From NCBI GenBank assembly GCA_964035795.1, contig OZ038322.1, positions 14,636,777-14,700,776 on the forward strand: DNA of 64,000 bases. Direction: 5' to 3'. Position 1 is the first letter of the stretch. Every line of letters starts with the position of its first letter. Position numbers and translations under genes: made by a program. The DNA is from Pterobdella sp. o SKG-2022. Taxonomy: Eukaryota; Annelida; Clitellata; Hirudinida; Piscicolidae. Under the pieces are notes generated by a model that searched no databases, had not been told where the DNA came from, and saw nothing but the letters and a program-made list of their open reading frames with translations. Shown piece by piece: positions 37,865 through 64,000 of this stretch.

Positions 37865-40240
37865 GTGGTTTTTAAGTTTTGGAATATTTTCAAGAGTCTT
37901 TGAATTCAATTTCAATTGTTTCTTCAATGAAGTTATGTAGTTATAGTTTTGAGACTGTTTAATGATTTTTTTGTTCTCTTGGCATTTCTTACTGATTCTT
38001 TTGCTACTTTTATTTGTTAAATTGAATCATTATCTACATAACTACTAATCCATGCTGTTTATTAACTCATTATCTTGAAAATCATCTAAAACCCATCTTT
38101 TTGTTAATGGATTTTCAATGCTTGAATATGGTTCATCTTTGAAATATTTTTATGATCCAAGATCATTCTCTAGTCTATTAAGCTCAATAATGATATATCC
38201 AAAGGAACGCTAAGTATTTTTATTTTGAATGAAGCATTTCAAAAATATTTTTCATCATCAGGTTTATTTAAAAAACATTTTTGTTAATTATAGTTTTCAA
38301 CATTATCATGTAATCCTTCATTTTTTAAAATTGTTCTCAAACAGTGATTTTTGAATTTTTTGATTGTAATCTTGATGTAATGTAGACTTTAAAATAGATT
38401 TTTTCCAATAAATTTCTCAAATTCAAACTGAAGTTTCATTAAAAGGCAATTAAGTTATCCATCAAAAAAAAAGCGTCAAAAGGCTAAATTATTTTCACCT
38501 CATCAATGCTTTTATTTCCTGATATAAATGATGTAGGGTACTCTTACGGAAAGCTTTGTGTATTAAGTCTCTCAATAAACCTTTGTGTTTGTTTCTATTA
38601 TATATACACTAAGTAGTTTTCCATCTGGCGAATAACAGTTTAAATTTGTTTTATAGATGATCTTTAATATATAAGGTTAAAAAAAGTTAATGGTGATTGA
38701 GAAAATCCATGCGGTAAACTTCTTATTCAATTCTTTATTACTCATTGCAATCTCGCAAGCAATTATCATATAGTTAAGTGAAAGATTAACTGTATATAAA
38801 GTTAAAAAATTTATTTTTAATTCATTAAATATAAAGCTTTTTGTATAAAAAACTTATTTTCGATTTAGAATACAGATTTCACTGAAAAATGTTGAAGATC
38901 ATAAGAGATTTGTTGACAAAATGTATGAAGTGTTTGTATCAATAGCTTAAATTTCCAACTAATCTCATACACTTTTTTAGTGTTTCTTGTCGTTATGATT
39001 TATATCCTTTTTTAAATTCTCCATCCCTCGTGACCAACTCAAGGAAATAAAACTACCATTCCTTTATTTTCATTCCTAATGAAGCGGTGATTAGTATCCA
39101 AGTTTGATTTCTAAAATATGTTATAAAAAAATACTTACGTTGTATGGAAAGTTTTTTCTTTTCTTATTTTTTTTTAAACGGCGAAAATTAAATGTATTCT
39201 ATTTAACATCGTTCACGCTTGATTCAATAATTTCATGATGCTTGCTAGATTCTGCATGCTAGGTCGGAAATTTCGTTTTTACAAATCATAAAAAAATCTC
39301 GTTAATTTTTACTTCTTCCTTAAACACATTTTTATTAAAAATAAAAATCAATAACTTTTCATAACCAAAGCTGCAAGTGTACAAATTAATTTCTTTACTC
39401 TACGTTTAGAAAAAATGTATGGAGCATCTGTATTGTCCATCGTTTTGCTGGGTTCATTCATGTCTAACAAGTCTCAACAAACTATAACTCGCATTTTGTT
39501 GGTAAATTCCATTTTCACTAATTTTTTTAGCGAGAAAAAATGTACAAAAAAGTAAATAATTTTTTGAAAATGCCTCACTTAGTCACACGGTCAAGTGTCA
39601 TCAAGAAAATTCGCGAAAAAATGACTTAACCACTGCGAGTTGTCGTTCAGAAACTTGAGAAAATCACTTTTAATTTTCGAAATTTTTAAAATTTAATTTG
39701 AAATAATTATTTTGAAAAAAAAAGATTTTAGTGAATAATGTTATTTTCAAAAATCTCATTTAGAGGGTGAGAACTGGAAACGAAGTGGCATATGAGTCGA
39801 TTTGCTTAAACTTGCCCACTTTCAGCCAAACTTCATAAAAATTTACATCACAATTATCATAAAAACTCAAAAAAGTTAGAGGCAGTCAATTAGAATGAAT
39901 GCCCGAACGAAAATATTTGTATACAGAATCTGCCAAATGGATGAAGGTGGATTATAGGAGTGTAGTACGGGCGTTGGTGTATATATGTTGTGTATAAATT
40001 GTGCAAGTGGTGTGTACAAAAAGTTTTCAATAAGGTTATATTTATCTTGCAATACATATCATGGTCTTTTGATTAATTTAATATCTTGAAGGAGGAATAT
40101 TTTGTTCGCTTTTAGAACCAATGGCGCAGTTATTGAGTAATTAAAACGACAATTTTCTCCTCTAACGGATACTCTTCGTTGAAAATGGCGCGTTATTATT
40201 GAAATACCACGGATAATAATTGATAAAATGTAGTGAGTGA
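37865..40240. other. Spacer between TMEM229B and the Kir gene
   Basis: AT-rich DNA with no exon I can support. AATAAA at 38407-38412 is a candidate poly(A) signal for TMEM229B, about 540 nt after its stop. The last few hundred bases should contain the Kir promoter and 5' UTR; TGTAG at 40228-40232, nine bases before the ATG, could be a splice acceptor. Confidence 0.45.
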
Positions 40241-43200
40241 ATGCTGCGAAAACAAAGCGTTGACTTATCGAAGATGAAGTTGGTATCGTTGGTGAAGCAG
40301 ATGAAGGGGTATGAGAGGGGGACGAAAAAGTTGATGAGAACTGATACCAACATGATCAACGAAGCAGATGAAAGTGGTGACCCCATGAATGACTCCCGTA
40401 GTCTCAAGAGAATTAACAGCAAGGCGGAATCTGTCAAAACGATTCGAACCTCCACCAAACGCAACTCCATCGTGCCAGCCTTCCAGCAGACTCTGAGACA
40501 GTGTGCCTCTTCAGGCCACGAACAGCTCAACGACATCTGCCCAGCTTCCGTCTTTGTAGACTACAAAAAACTCAAACAAGAAGCCAAAAACGAGGGTAAA
40601 TCTAGGCTGCAGCCCTACCAAAGCCACCACCAAACCAGGGACTCGTATGACTTCTCGAAATTCTGCCCATCGATCAACTTTAACAACCAAAGGTTGGTGG
40701 CAAAGAATGGAGAGTGCAACGTGAACAGAGCGAATATAAAGAAACGGCGACAAAGGTACATGGCAGACATCTTCACCACTTTGATCGACATCAAGTGGCG
40801 CTGGAACCTCCTCAACTTCGTGCTTGCCTTCATTCTCAGCTGGCTCATTTTTGCTCTGCTCTGGTGGCTCATCGCCTTCTCTCACGGAGACTTCGACGTT
40901 AAACAGACAGGACAGCGGGCATGTGTGGAGGAAGTGCAAGATTTCACCACTGCACTCCTTTTTTCCATCGAAACACAACAGACCATCGGCTACGGCAGCA
41001 GACACACCAACTCCCATTGCTCAGAAGCCATTCTCGTCATGATGTTTCAGTCCTGTTTTGGAGTCATCATTCAGGTTCGTTTGCGGTCGAGTGGGTTGAG
41101 AGATGGATGGGTTTGTGGTGGGTGGGTGGGTTGAGAGTTGGGTTGGTTTGGGTTTATGTTCATCCGTGTGTGTTTGGTTGGGGAGTGAAAGCAGATGTCA
41201 TTTTTGCTTCTTTTATCTCAGGTTTTGTTGTATCCATGTAATTTTTTAGTTTTATTTCATGCACTAGATTTCATATGATAAAAAATTTAAGACGGTCTGT
41301 TTAAAAGGAAACTAGAACTTCCATACGATCGAAGAAATAAATACAAGAAATATAACAGAACCGGTATGGATTCCATTGAGGGTTTCAAGTCCTGTTTTGA
41401 AAAGATTCTTAATTCAAATGAATCTTAATAGAAATTTATCTTTTTTTCAACCTCAGTTTTATTGTATGGTATCTTTGAAAGATCTTTCGTATGTTTTGCT
41501 GCTTTGACATTTTTCATGATAATGTATGGTGTAATTTCTCTTATCAGTGTTTAGATAGGCTTAAAAAGACAAGAAAATTAAAAAATAATAGCAAATCAAA
41601 AAGAATTTTTAACAGAATTGTCTGAGTTTCGTGACAAGCACTGTTGGAGCCTTTTTTTCATGGTTTTAACGAGTGAACTTTAAAGCTCTTTGGGGTTTTG
41701 TACAAACTTTTTTTGAAGGATACACAATTCTAAAAGTCTTAAATACGACATTATTTTTTAATTAATTTTCTTCATTTTAAAATGAATGATATTTTCCCAA
41801 AAAAGTGTGTAAGCCTGAATAAAGAATTTTGATGGAAATTTCAGTAGAAACATTCAAGAAAAGCTTTTCTTTTTCTGGGTAACCTAATAAACATTTCCGA
41901 CATTTTTCAACGAAAAAAGTTGAAGTTCTAAAGGAAAAAACACTTCAAAAACAAGCACTTCAAACAAACAAAAAAATTTCAAATCACAGGAATTTATTTG
42001 TTGAAAAATTTTCCTAGAAACCCTTTGACTAAAACCTGAAATCAAAATAAAAAGTTTTATTGTCCAAAAGTTTTGCGCATTTGAATCCCAATAAACTGAT
42101 GTTTTCAAGGTAAAATTTAATATTATTTACGGAACTTCTATGTAAGCTTTGCTGTCAAAACTCTCGATCATACAAATTGGCGTTTGAGACTAAATAAATG
42201 AAAATCAATGAATAAATAATTAAAAAAATATGAAAAAAGAATAAGTTAAAAAAATAAACCAAAATGTGGTAAAAAAGTTGTTTTGGGGCGATTGATAAAA
42301 AGGTTTTGGTTAGCGACAAAAATGTTTTCAATCTATCATTAATGAAATTCTACTGGTGGGATTTCAGTAAGACTGAATGGAGTCTTATTGGAATGGTGAG
42401 CTGGAGGGTATTGTGTCGTTTGGTTGGTCAACTGTTTGACAAACAAATATAGAGCTTTCTGATGATGGTAGGGAAAATATATCGAGGAGCTTTGTGTCAC
42501 TAAAAAATTATAAGTTTTACCAAGTTTCCATAATTTCAACACAAAGTATTTATCAAACAAATCTATGAAGCTTATCCCATGAAATGCGGGTTTTTCTTAA
42601 GATAAGCTTCGCGAATTTTTAATAAATACTTAAAAAAATTGTGTCAGGCTGTTCTACATCAAAAAGTGTTGATTAAGATTTTTATGTTTCTTAGAACACT
42701 CTTTTGCTTTCATGTCTACATGCTTCTTCATGCCTTGTTCGAATCGAACATCAAAACATTCACAACCAGCTTCAAGATTAAAAACTGCTTCATAGGTATA
42801 TTTCAGTTAACAAACAATAGATTTTTTTAGACACAAACATAAAGGCTCATTAACAAAAACTCAATAAATTGTTGTCCTCAGGTAGATGGTTGGTTTTTTT
42901 GCTCGATCTGCTGCACCACATGCTATTAATGTGAACGAAACAACCCAGGATTTTAAATTTCCATGATTTTTCAAAGATTTAATTATATAAAATAACAATA
43001 AAAGTTAAAAATTCTAAAAAATATTAATAATGCACGTAGTAGAAAAAATTTCTATCGAAAATACAAAATTAAATATGAACAATATAAAAAATAGTTAAAG
43101 CCTCAGAGTCGACGTAAGAAGTCATAAGCGACTTTTAAGATCATTTTTCAACGAAGATTTTCAAAGGAATTAATTTATCAACTTCAGTTCTATTGTTTTT

Positions 43201-45302
43201 GTAGGAATAAACGATATTTACAATATTAATAACAATAATGATATAAATAATAAGAAAATCATTAATACTGCTAACAATAATAATAATAATAATAATGAAA
43301 AAATCGATAATGATTTGAACAAAAACAAAAATATTAAAATAAGTAATAATAGGAATAATAAATATTATTTCAAAAAATATCGATTAGTTATTGATTGATA
43401 GCAATAAGTGATGCATCGTTACATGACGGCTCAGCATAAAAGGACGTTGAGTTACAATATATAATATTTATCAATAAAAATATTGTACCAATTTAATAAA
43501 AGTATATTTGTACCTTCATTTGAGAATTTAAGTCCATCTTACGAAAAGCTTCGTGAAATAAAGTAAACTTCAAAAAAGTGTTTTCATTTGAATATTTTAT
43601 TAATAACAAAGATTTGAAAATAAGAATAATAATAAGGAGCATTTACATAGCGCTGAATAGCGAATGCTGAATATTCATGGTCAAAAGTAAGTTATAGAGA
43701 TAATAGCCATTTATTGGTGCCGTACAATTATGAATATTATAGTAAATTTTCTCCATAAATACACCATATAATGAAGAATCACGATGAGCTTGAGTGCTAA
43801 TTGTACTAGGCTTGAAAATGTCGCCTTTATAAGGATTAATTACCTTTGTTTTGTTTTTCTTGAATTCAGATATGCATTTATAAAGATTAAAAATATATAA
43901 TTCTGTTTTTAAGTCAGATTTTTTGAAAATGAAATTAAAAAACAAAACAACTTAAATATATATGCATTAAAAGTAATCAAAAATAACTTATATGACATAA
44001 ATAACCCATTACTAGCGTCAAAAAGTGTACCAAAATATCACGTTCAGTAAATAAACCAACCTACATCATTAGCGCATCATCAAATAACTAAATTACCACC
44101 ACTCAAAACAGGCTTTAATGACAGGGTTAGTGTTTGCCAAGCTGTCTCGACCCAAGAAAAGAGCTGAAACGCTACTTTTCAGCAAAAATGCCTTGATTTG
44201 CAAGCGGGATGGTCAGATTTGCCTGGTGTTCAGAGTCGGTGATATGTAAGTGTGACTTTTTGGTTTTGTTTTTGGTTTTATGAAGTGTTTTGTAGTGAAT
44301 TGGATTTTAGCTTTCCAATTTGAGTCTATTTTTATTTTATAAACTATTTTTAATTTCAATCTCAAAAATTTTTCTCAAAAAACATGAATTTTGTACTGTT
44401 TATTTAAATCTTCTAGTGAACAACTTAGTTACACATTCAACAACAACAAGTATCACCATCCACCCACCAACAACCTCTATCACTATTCACACCACCACAA
44501 CTATCACCCACCATCACCTTCCCTCTCTCACCACACAAACTTCCATTCCAGGCGCAAGTCACACATAGTAGAAGCCCATGTGAGAGCCATCTTGATCAAG
44601 GAGAGAAGGACCAAAGAAGGGGAGGTGATTCCACTGAGTCAGATTGACTTGAAGTTGGGAGATGGGGAATCTGAAGGGAGGCTGTTCATGGTGTGGCCTG
44701 TGATAGTGGAACACTGCATTAACGAGGAGAGTCCCTTTTGGACTTGGAGTGCTGAGGACTTGAAGCGTAAGAAGTTCGAGTTGGTGGTGGTGCTAGAAGG
44801 CATTGTGGAATCGACAGGAATGACCACCCAGGCTAGGACCTCCTACTTGCCAGAAGAAATCATGTGGGGGTACCGCTTTGACCGCCTGGTGACCTTCGAG
44901 AAGGAAACTGGTCAGTACCTCATCGACTACTCCCGCTTCCATTACACCGCCAAGATTGACATTCCTAAGTGTAGTGCTAAAGATTTACAAAACTTACAAA
45001 ACGACCAAAGCGGAGAATCAGAAAGCAGTTCAGAAGAAGAAGGAGGAGAAGAAGAGATTCAGTACGGCAATGTTTACAAAACCATCGATGCCTCTCCACT
45101 GCACTCTGGCAGGGTGAGTAGGGAGTTGAAAGAGAACTATTCAGACGGCAACAACCCAGCCAAAAGGTTGTTGCATGGGGTTGGAGTATCAAAGGCTGCA
45201 TTGAAGGCCTTCGATCTGGAGGATGACGACTACGACGATGAAAACTCAAAAATATCCGACGAAAAAGTGGTGGAACTTGTCCCACCTCAAAATCCCCTTT
45301 GA
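40241..45302 (+). CDS. Inward-rectifier potassium channel (Kir family), 3 exons
   Basis: Model: join 40241-41074, 44112-44245, 44552-45302; 1719 nt, 572 aa, phases agree. The cytosolic N-terminus (about 1-172) is long. [19 protein letters not shown] is the slide-helix entry; TM1 is about 190-212; the pore helix and filter read [13 protein letters not shown] with TIGYG at 248-252; Cys228 and Cys260 form the conserved extracellular pair. TM2 ends at the first splice site and continues [17 protein letters not shown], whose basic residues, with RKSH in the C-terminal domain, match PIP2-binding positions. [26 protein letters not shown] and DYSRFHYT are cytoplasmic-domain signatures. The position of the rectification-controller Asp of Kir2.1 is Gln278 here. 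An acidic Ser/Glu stretch lies near the C-terminus. AATAAA is at 45641. Kir channels are plasma-membrane tetramers that set resting potential. Confidence 0.92.
41075..44111 (+). other. Kir intron 1
   Basis: 3.0 kb without a supportable exon. It begins with a G/T-rich stretch (41075-41180). At 43538-43560 it carries CTTACGAAAAGCTTCGTG, almost the same core as the arms of the inverted repeat at 22739-22898. At about 43630-43655 a minus-strand SINE-like tail (AGCGCTATGTAAATGCTCC followed by TTATTATT) is present. AAT-type microsatellite lies at about 43270-43300. Confidence 0.5.
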
Positions 45303-45640
45303 CGTTACACAATCTCGAAGCTCTGTTGAAATTATTTATATTCGCTGTCATCGTTAACAACTCCAATAGTTTAAAGCAATTGTTCTGTACGTTGATTTGA
45401 GCTTTTTTACATCGATTTTTCTTTTATTTTTGAATAGAATACTTTCATGGTTTTTCATTGTTTATTTCTTGAAAGATGTATATTCATTTAAAAAGGTCGA
45501 ACAAGCGTGAAAAATGTTTTCTTTGCATTCAATTTTTAATCCGATTTATTAGACCTTTGCAAAAATTTATACTTCCACCGTTTAACATTCTTTCAACAAA
45601 TTCATTTCATTGTAGAAATGAGAATTATTGAAGTTAATTC

Positions 45641-45646
45641 AATAAA
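45641..45646 (+). terminator. Polyadenylation signal AATAAA of the Kir gene
   Basis: First AATAAA after the Kir stop codon, about 340 nt downstream. Confidence 0.45.
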
Positions 45647-46974
45647 ATACGCAGCATCAAATTTACTATTGTTATTATTATCATTATAACTAAGAGCATT
45701 TATCTTCGAACATATAGTCGCTCACAATCGTTGCATGACGTTAAACGTGATTAAAGGCGACATCTAGGGATTTAATCTATATCTTTCGTCAAAAATTTTT
45801 TTATCTCTTAACGACGGAAAGTAATATTCGATCAAAATAAAATTATTGCTTCAAACTACAAAAATCTTCAAATTTAATATTTTATAATATTTTTTCATTT
45901 TATTCTTACCTCAATAAAAAATCAGCACTTCGACCTTATCACACCCTTCCATCCACCAAAGCTCCGTGGATATGTTATCATAATGACAATTCTTGGGAAT
46001 AAAAAAAGTTATAAAACTTTTTGATTTAAAATTTTTTATTTTATGATTTCTATTTTTTTAAGTTGTAATTTGACTTCCGGTTTCTCTGTGTTCAACAAAA
46101 TTTATAATGAAATGGATCTTTTTATAAATATTTATTAGGTCTTCAATGGTAAAATTGAACTTAGAGAAACCTTTGAAATTAATTATTAATAAACCAATTA
46201 AACTAAACAACTTATTTTTGAATTCATAAACTAATGAATTAATTTGGAACTAAAACTCATATAAAACATTTTATTGAATCGTAAGCTTCAAGTAATAAAA
46301 TTACTACTATCTCAAAAATACTATTAATCCATTGACACTAGCATTAATAGTGATAACCTATCATTACTATTATCATTGTATTTGTTCCTACTCAACATTC
46401 TGTGATGAAATTTCCAAATTGAATGAAACTATCAAAAACATATACCATCATAAATTATTATTATAACTGTTATTATTAAGCTTATTAACATCAGCCTTAT
46501 TATTACTACTATTATTCTCACTATTATTATTATAGTTGTCATTATTATTACAGGCATCAGCTGTATTTTAAAGAGTAGGAAAGGTAGTAGTAGTAGTATT
46601 AGAATGTATTACATTTATATTCATTATTATATTCTTATAAATAGGACTACCATCTTTATTATTTTTATTGCCGTTATTGATAATGTGATAAAAAAAATAA
46701 AGGCTTATAAAAATAATTGTATTGTATAATTCAAAATGGGCATCAAAAATAAAAATCACAAAAAGCTATATTTTTGTTGTTATTGTTGTTCATAGCTTCA
46801 TAACACAAGCAACACTTAACTCAAGCTGGCAACGTGGTAACCATGAAAACAATCAAATAAAACAAATGTATATTAAAAGCTAAGAGTTATAATGAAAAAA
46901 TAAAAAGGAAACATCAACAAAAACTAATTCTTATTATTTATTGTGAGATACTAGTGAGTAGACGATGATAACAG

Positions 46975-47055
46975 AAAAGTGAAGAGGAAGAGGAAGAGAA
47001 TGAAGACGAGAATAAGAAGAGGGTGAAGAAGAGAGAGAGAAGGAAGAGAAAAAAG
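46975..47055 (+). repeat. Purine-rich GA tract
   Basis: About 80 nt almost purely A and G on the plus strand (GAAGAGGAAGAGGAAGAG and similar). Mirror-like purine tracts can form triplex DNA. No coding role is seen. Confidence 0.7.
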
Positions 47056-47379
47056 CTAGAATATTTGGAGCAGATTATTGCAGCTGTTAACAAAAAAATA
47101 ATTGCACTTTGGTCAAACCGTTATCCTCATGTCCTCTTCATCATCAGCTTCGTTAATAATATTCGATTTTAAAATAAATATTAATGCTACAAAGTTAAAT
47201 GCTCTCAGTTCCCGAAATAAATAATATAAATAATGAAAAATTAAGGCTTATACCAACAATAAGTACATCAAGAAAATCACCTCTATTTATTATGAAGACA
47301 CTTTATGCCAAGTGGAAAACAGCAAAAATTGAAAAATTTTAACAACAAAGACATTATAAGCGCTTTATTTGAAAAGCCA

Positions 47380-47383
<4 letters not shown>

Positions 47384-47420
<37 letters not shown>
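47384..47420 (+). repeat. (TA)n microsatellite
   Basis: About 18 TA units, preceded by AAGCGCTTTATTTG, which resembles the SINE-tail motif seen elsewhere in the window. Confidence 0.9.
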
Positions 47421-47422
<2 letters not shown>

Positions 47423-47816
47423 TCGGTTTCGAAATGTCTCAAGTGGACAAATAATAACAATAATAATAACATTAACAATAATAATAACATTAAAAATAAT
47501 ATTAACATTAATAATAATAATTGAATGGATAACGATATAGTGAAGAATTAGTGATAGTGTTATAAAAAATATAAATAAGAAAAGTAGTAGAGTAATAATA
47601 AAAACAATAAAAAGCATAATATGAACAATAACTTCAGAGTATGTAACAAATGCATAATATAATTGAAATCTAATACTATCGCCAACATTATCAACAAAAA
47701 TAATAAGTACAAACAGTAAAATTAAGAAAAAAATAAAAACGCGACCATCACCACCTAGCACCAAATTTCGAAAGATCTGCTGATTCCTGATATGCTTATT
47801 CTTGTTGTTTTTTATG

Positions 47817-47822
47817 TTTATT
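47817..47822 (-). terminator. Candidate polyadenylation signal of amphiphysin
   Basis: AATAAA on the minus strand, about 380 nt after the amphiphysin stop codon. Confidence 0.35.
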
Positions 47823-48202
47823 ATTTTTATTGTTTCCTGCTTGGTGACGTAACAGACCCAGAAGCAACACTCAAAAGCGCGCCAAAATTACAAAATGGCG
47901 GCAAAGTACAAAATGTGCTGGTTTAAGCAATTGAAAATATTTGCACCTGCGAAATTTTTAGGATGAAACAACAAGGTACAAGGATGGATGGATGGATGAA
48001 GATGCATAAATGAAACAATGAACAAATAATAACTGAAGATATAAAGCATAAAAGCGATTAAAAAGGATAAAGATGTACAGATGAATAAAAATAAATGGAT
48101 GAATGATAAATAAATGGATTGGTAGATGGATGAATGATTGATAGATGGATGGATGGGTAAATGGATGAACTAGTGATAGATGGATGAGTGATGAATGGAT
48201 AT

Positions 48203-63430
<15,228 letters not shown>

Positions 63431-64000
63431 TTTTGATAATTTCAATCAGATAAATTCAGAAAATTTAAAACAAAGTGCTAGAATTTAAATGGCTAAAACT
63501 ACTAGAAAGTCAGTGGAGTTGCGAAAGTTTCATATTGTATAGCTAAAGCTAGCATTTATACGTCTGCTCGATGTTATACAGGCAACACAGTTTAGATATG
63601 ACTTTATTTTTAAATCTTATCTTTAAAGTGTTTTACAACTTTAAAATTCGTTTAAAACTGTTGTTTGCGTATAAAAGTTGAAAAATGTTAATGAAGAAAT
63701 ACTTAAAATGAAATCGAACATAAATAAAAAGTCAAATGTATTCAAAAATATAAAAAAAGAAATTTTTATATACTATTTTTCAAATTATTATTCAAAAAAT
63801 AAAATAAAAAGCATAAAATTTTATAGTATTTACTTAGTTGAATATGTAATGATATAAGTTATTGATATCATGAAAACTTTCAAAGCCATAAAAAGTTTAA
63901 AATCTCTAAGGTTTTATATTTCATTCATTATTTCTGTATGTTTTATTAATTTATTTTTTATTCTTTTTATCTTTATCTGTATTTTCTCTGTTTATTATTA
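63431..64000 (-). promoter_or_regulatory. Upstream region of amphiphysin
   Basis: 570 bp of AT-rich DNA upstream of the start codon, running to the window edge. It should contain the 5' UTR and possibly the promoter. No individual motif can be supported. Confidence 0.35.

Larger units (their letters stand above)
45303..48202. other. Convergent spacer between Kir and amphiphysin
   Basis: Both neighbouring genes end here. Kir poly(A) candidate AATAAA is at 45641-45646; the minus-strand candidate for amphiphysin is at 47817-47822. Contents are ATT-rich microsatellite tracts (about 46440-46560), a purine-rich GA tract (46975-47055) and a (TA)n run at 47384-47420. TGGATGGATGAA-type repeats occur at about 47985-48200. 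No exon is seen. Confidence 0.5.

Noticed and set aside
40511..41017. Long minus-strand open frame opposite Kir exon 1
   Set aside because: Shadow of the Kir coding sequence; the plus-strand frame has the K+ filter and all family motifs.

Overview
The window is nuclear DNA of an invertebrate animal. It is strongly AT-rich (by eye well over two thirds A+T between exons) and packed with ATT/TAA, GATA, CA and TA microsatellites. Its genes are split into short exons with GT...AG borders, and exon phases agree in every join I could check. I see no bacterial, phage or organelle genes. The proteins are animal-specific families, but I cannot place the phylum from them.

Layout. (1) 687-24249, plus strand: a GPI-anchored cell-surface protein with three Ig domains (lachesin/DIP/IgLON type). 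Its signal-peptide exon lies about 19.4 kb upstream of the first Ig exon, so most of the first 20 kb is one repeat-filled intron. (2) 25636-31847, plus: a second Ig-superfamily adhesion protein with signal peptide, three Ig domains, one FN3-like domain, a membrane segment and a 220-residue cytoplasmic tail; 12 exons, 732 aa. (3) 34799-36464, minus: ropporin-1-like (ROPN1L), 6 exons, 225 aa. (4) 36925-37864, plus: TMEM229B-like four-pass membrane protein, 3 exons, 152 aa, divergent from ROPN1L across 460 bp. (5) 40241-45302, plus: inward-rectifier K+ channel (Kir), 3 exons, 572 aa. (6) 48203-63430, minus: amphiphysin/BIN1 with N-terminal helix, BAR domain, Pro/Ser-rich linker and C-terminal SH3; 15 exons placed plus one tentative exon.

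The most unusual structure is inside an amphiphysin intron. A decayed, 5'-truncated non-LTR retrotransposon (R2-like reverse transcriptase with zinc knuckle and restriction-like endonuclease) at about 52207-54122 is flanked by direct repeats of about 120 and 140 bp that abut its A-tail and its 5' end. They look like an exceptionally long target-site duplication. A perfect 74-bp inverted repeat, several tRNA-derived SINE-like units, minisatellites with higher-order structure, and local duplications make up much of the remaining noncoding DNA.

Functionally the genes are an ordinary mix: two adjacent adhesion genes that could work on the same cell surfaces, a K+ channel and a membrane-curvature protein found in neurons and muscle, and a sperm-flagellum protein. 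Nothing suggests an operon. All exon models come from reading splice signals, phase continuity and family resemblance by eye; no alignment or transcript data were available.
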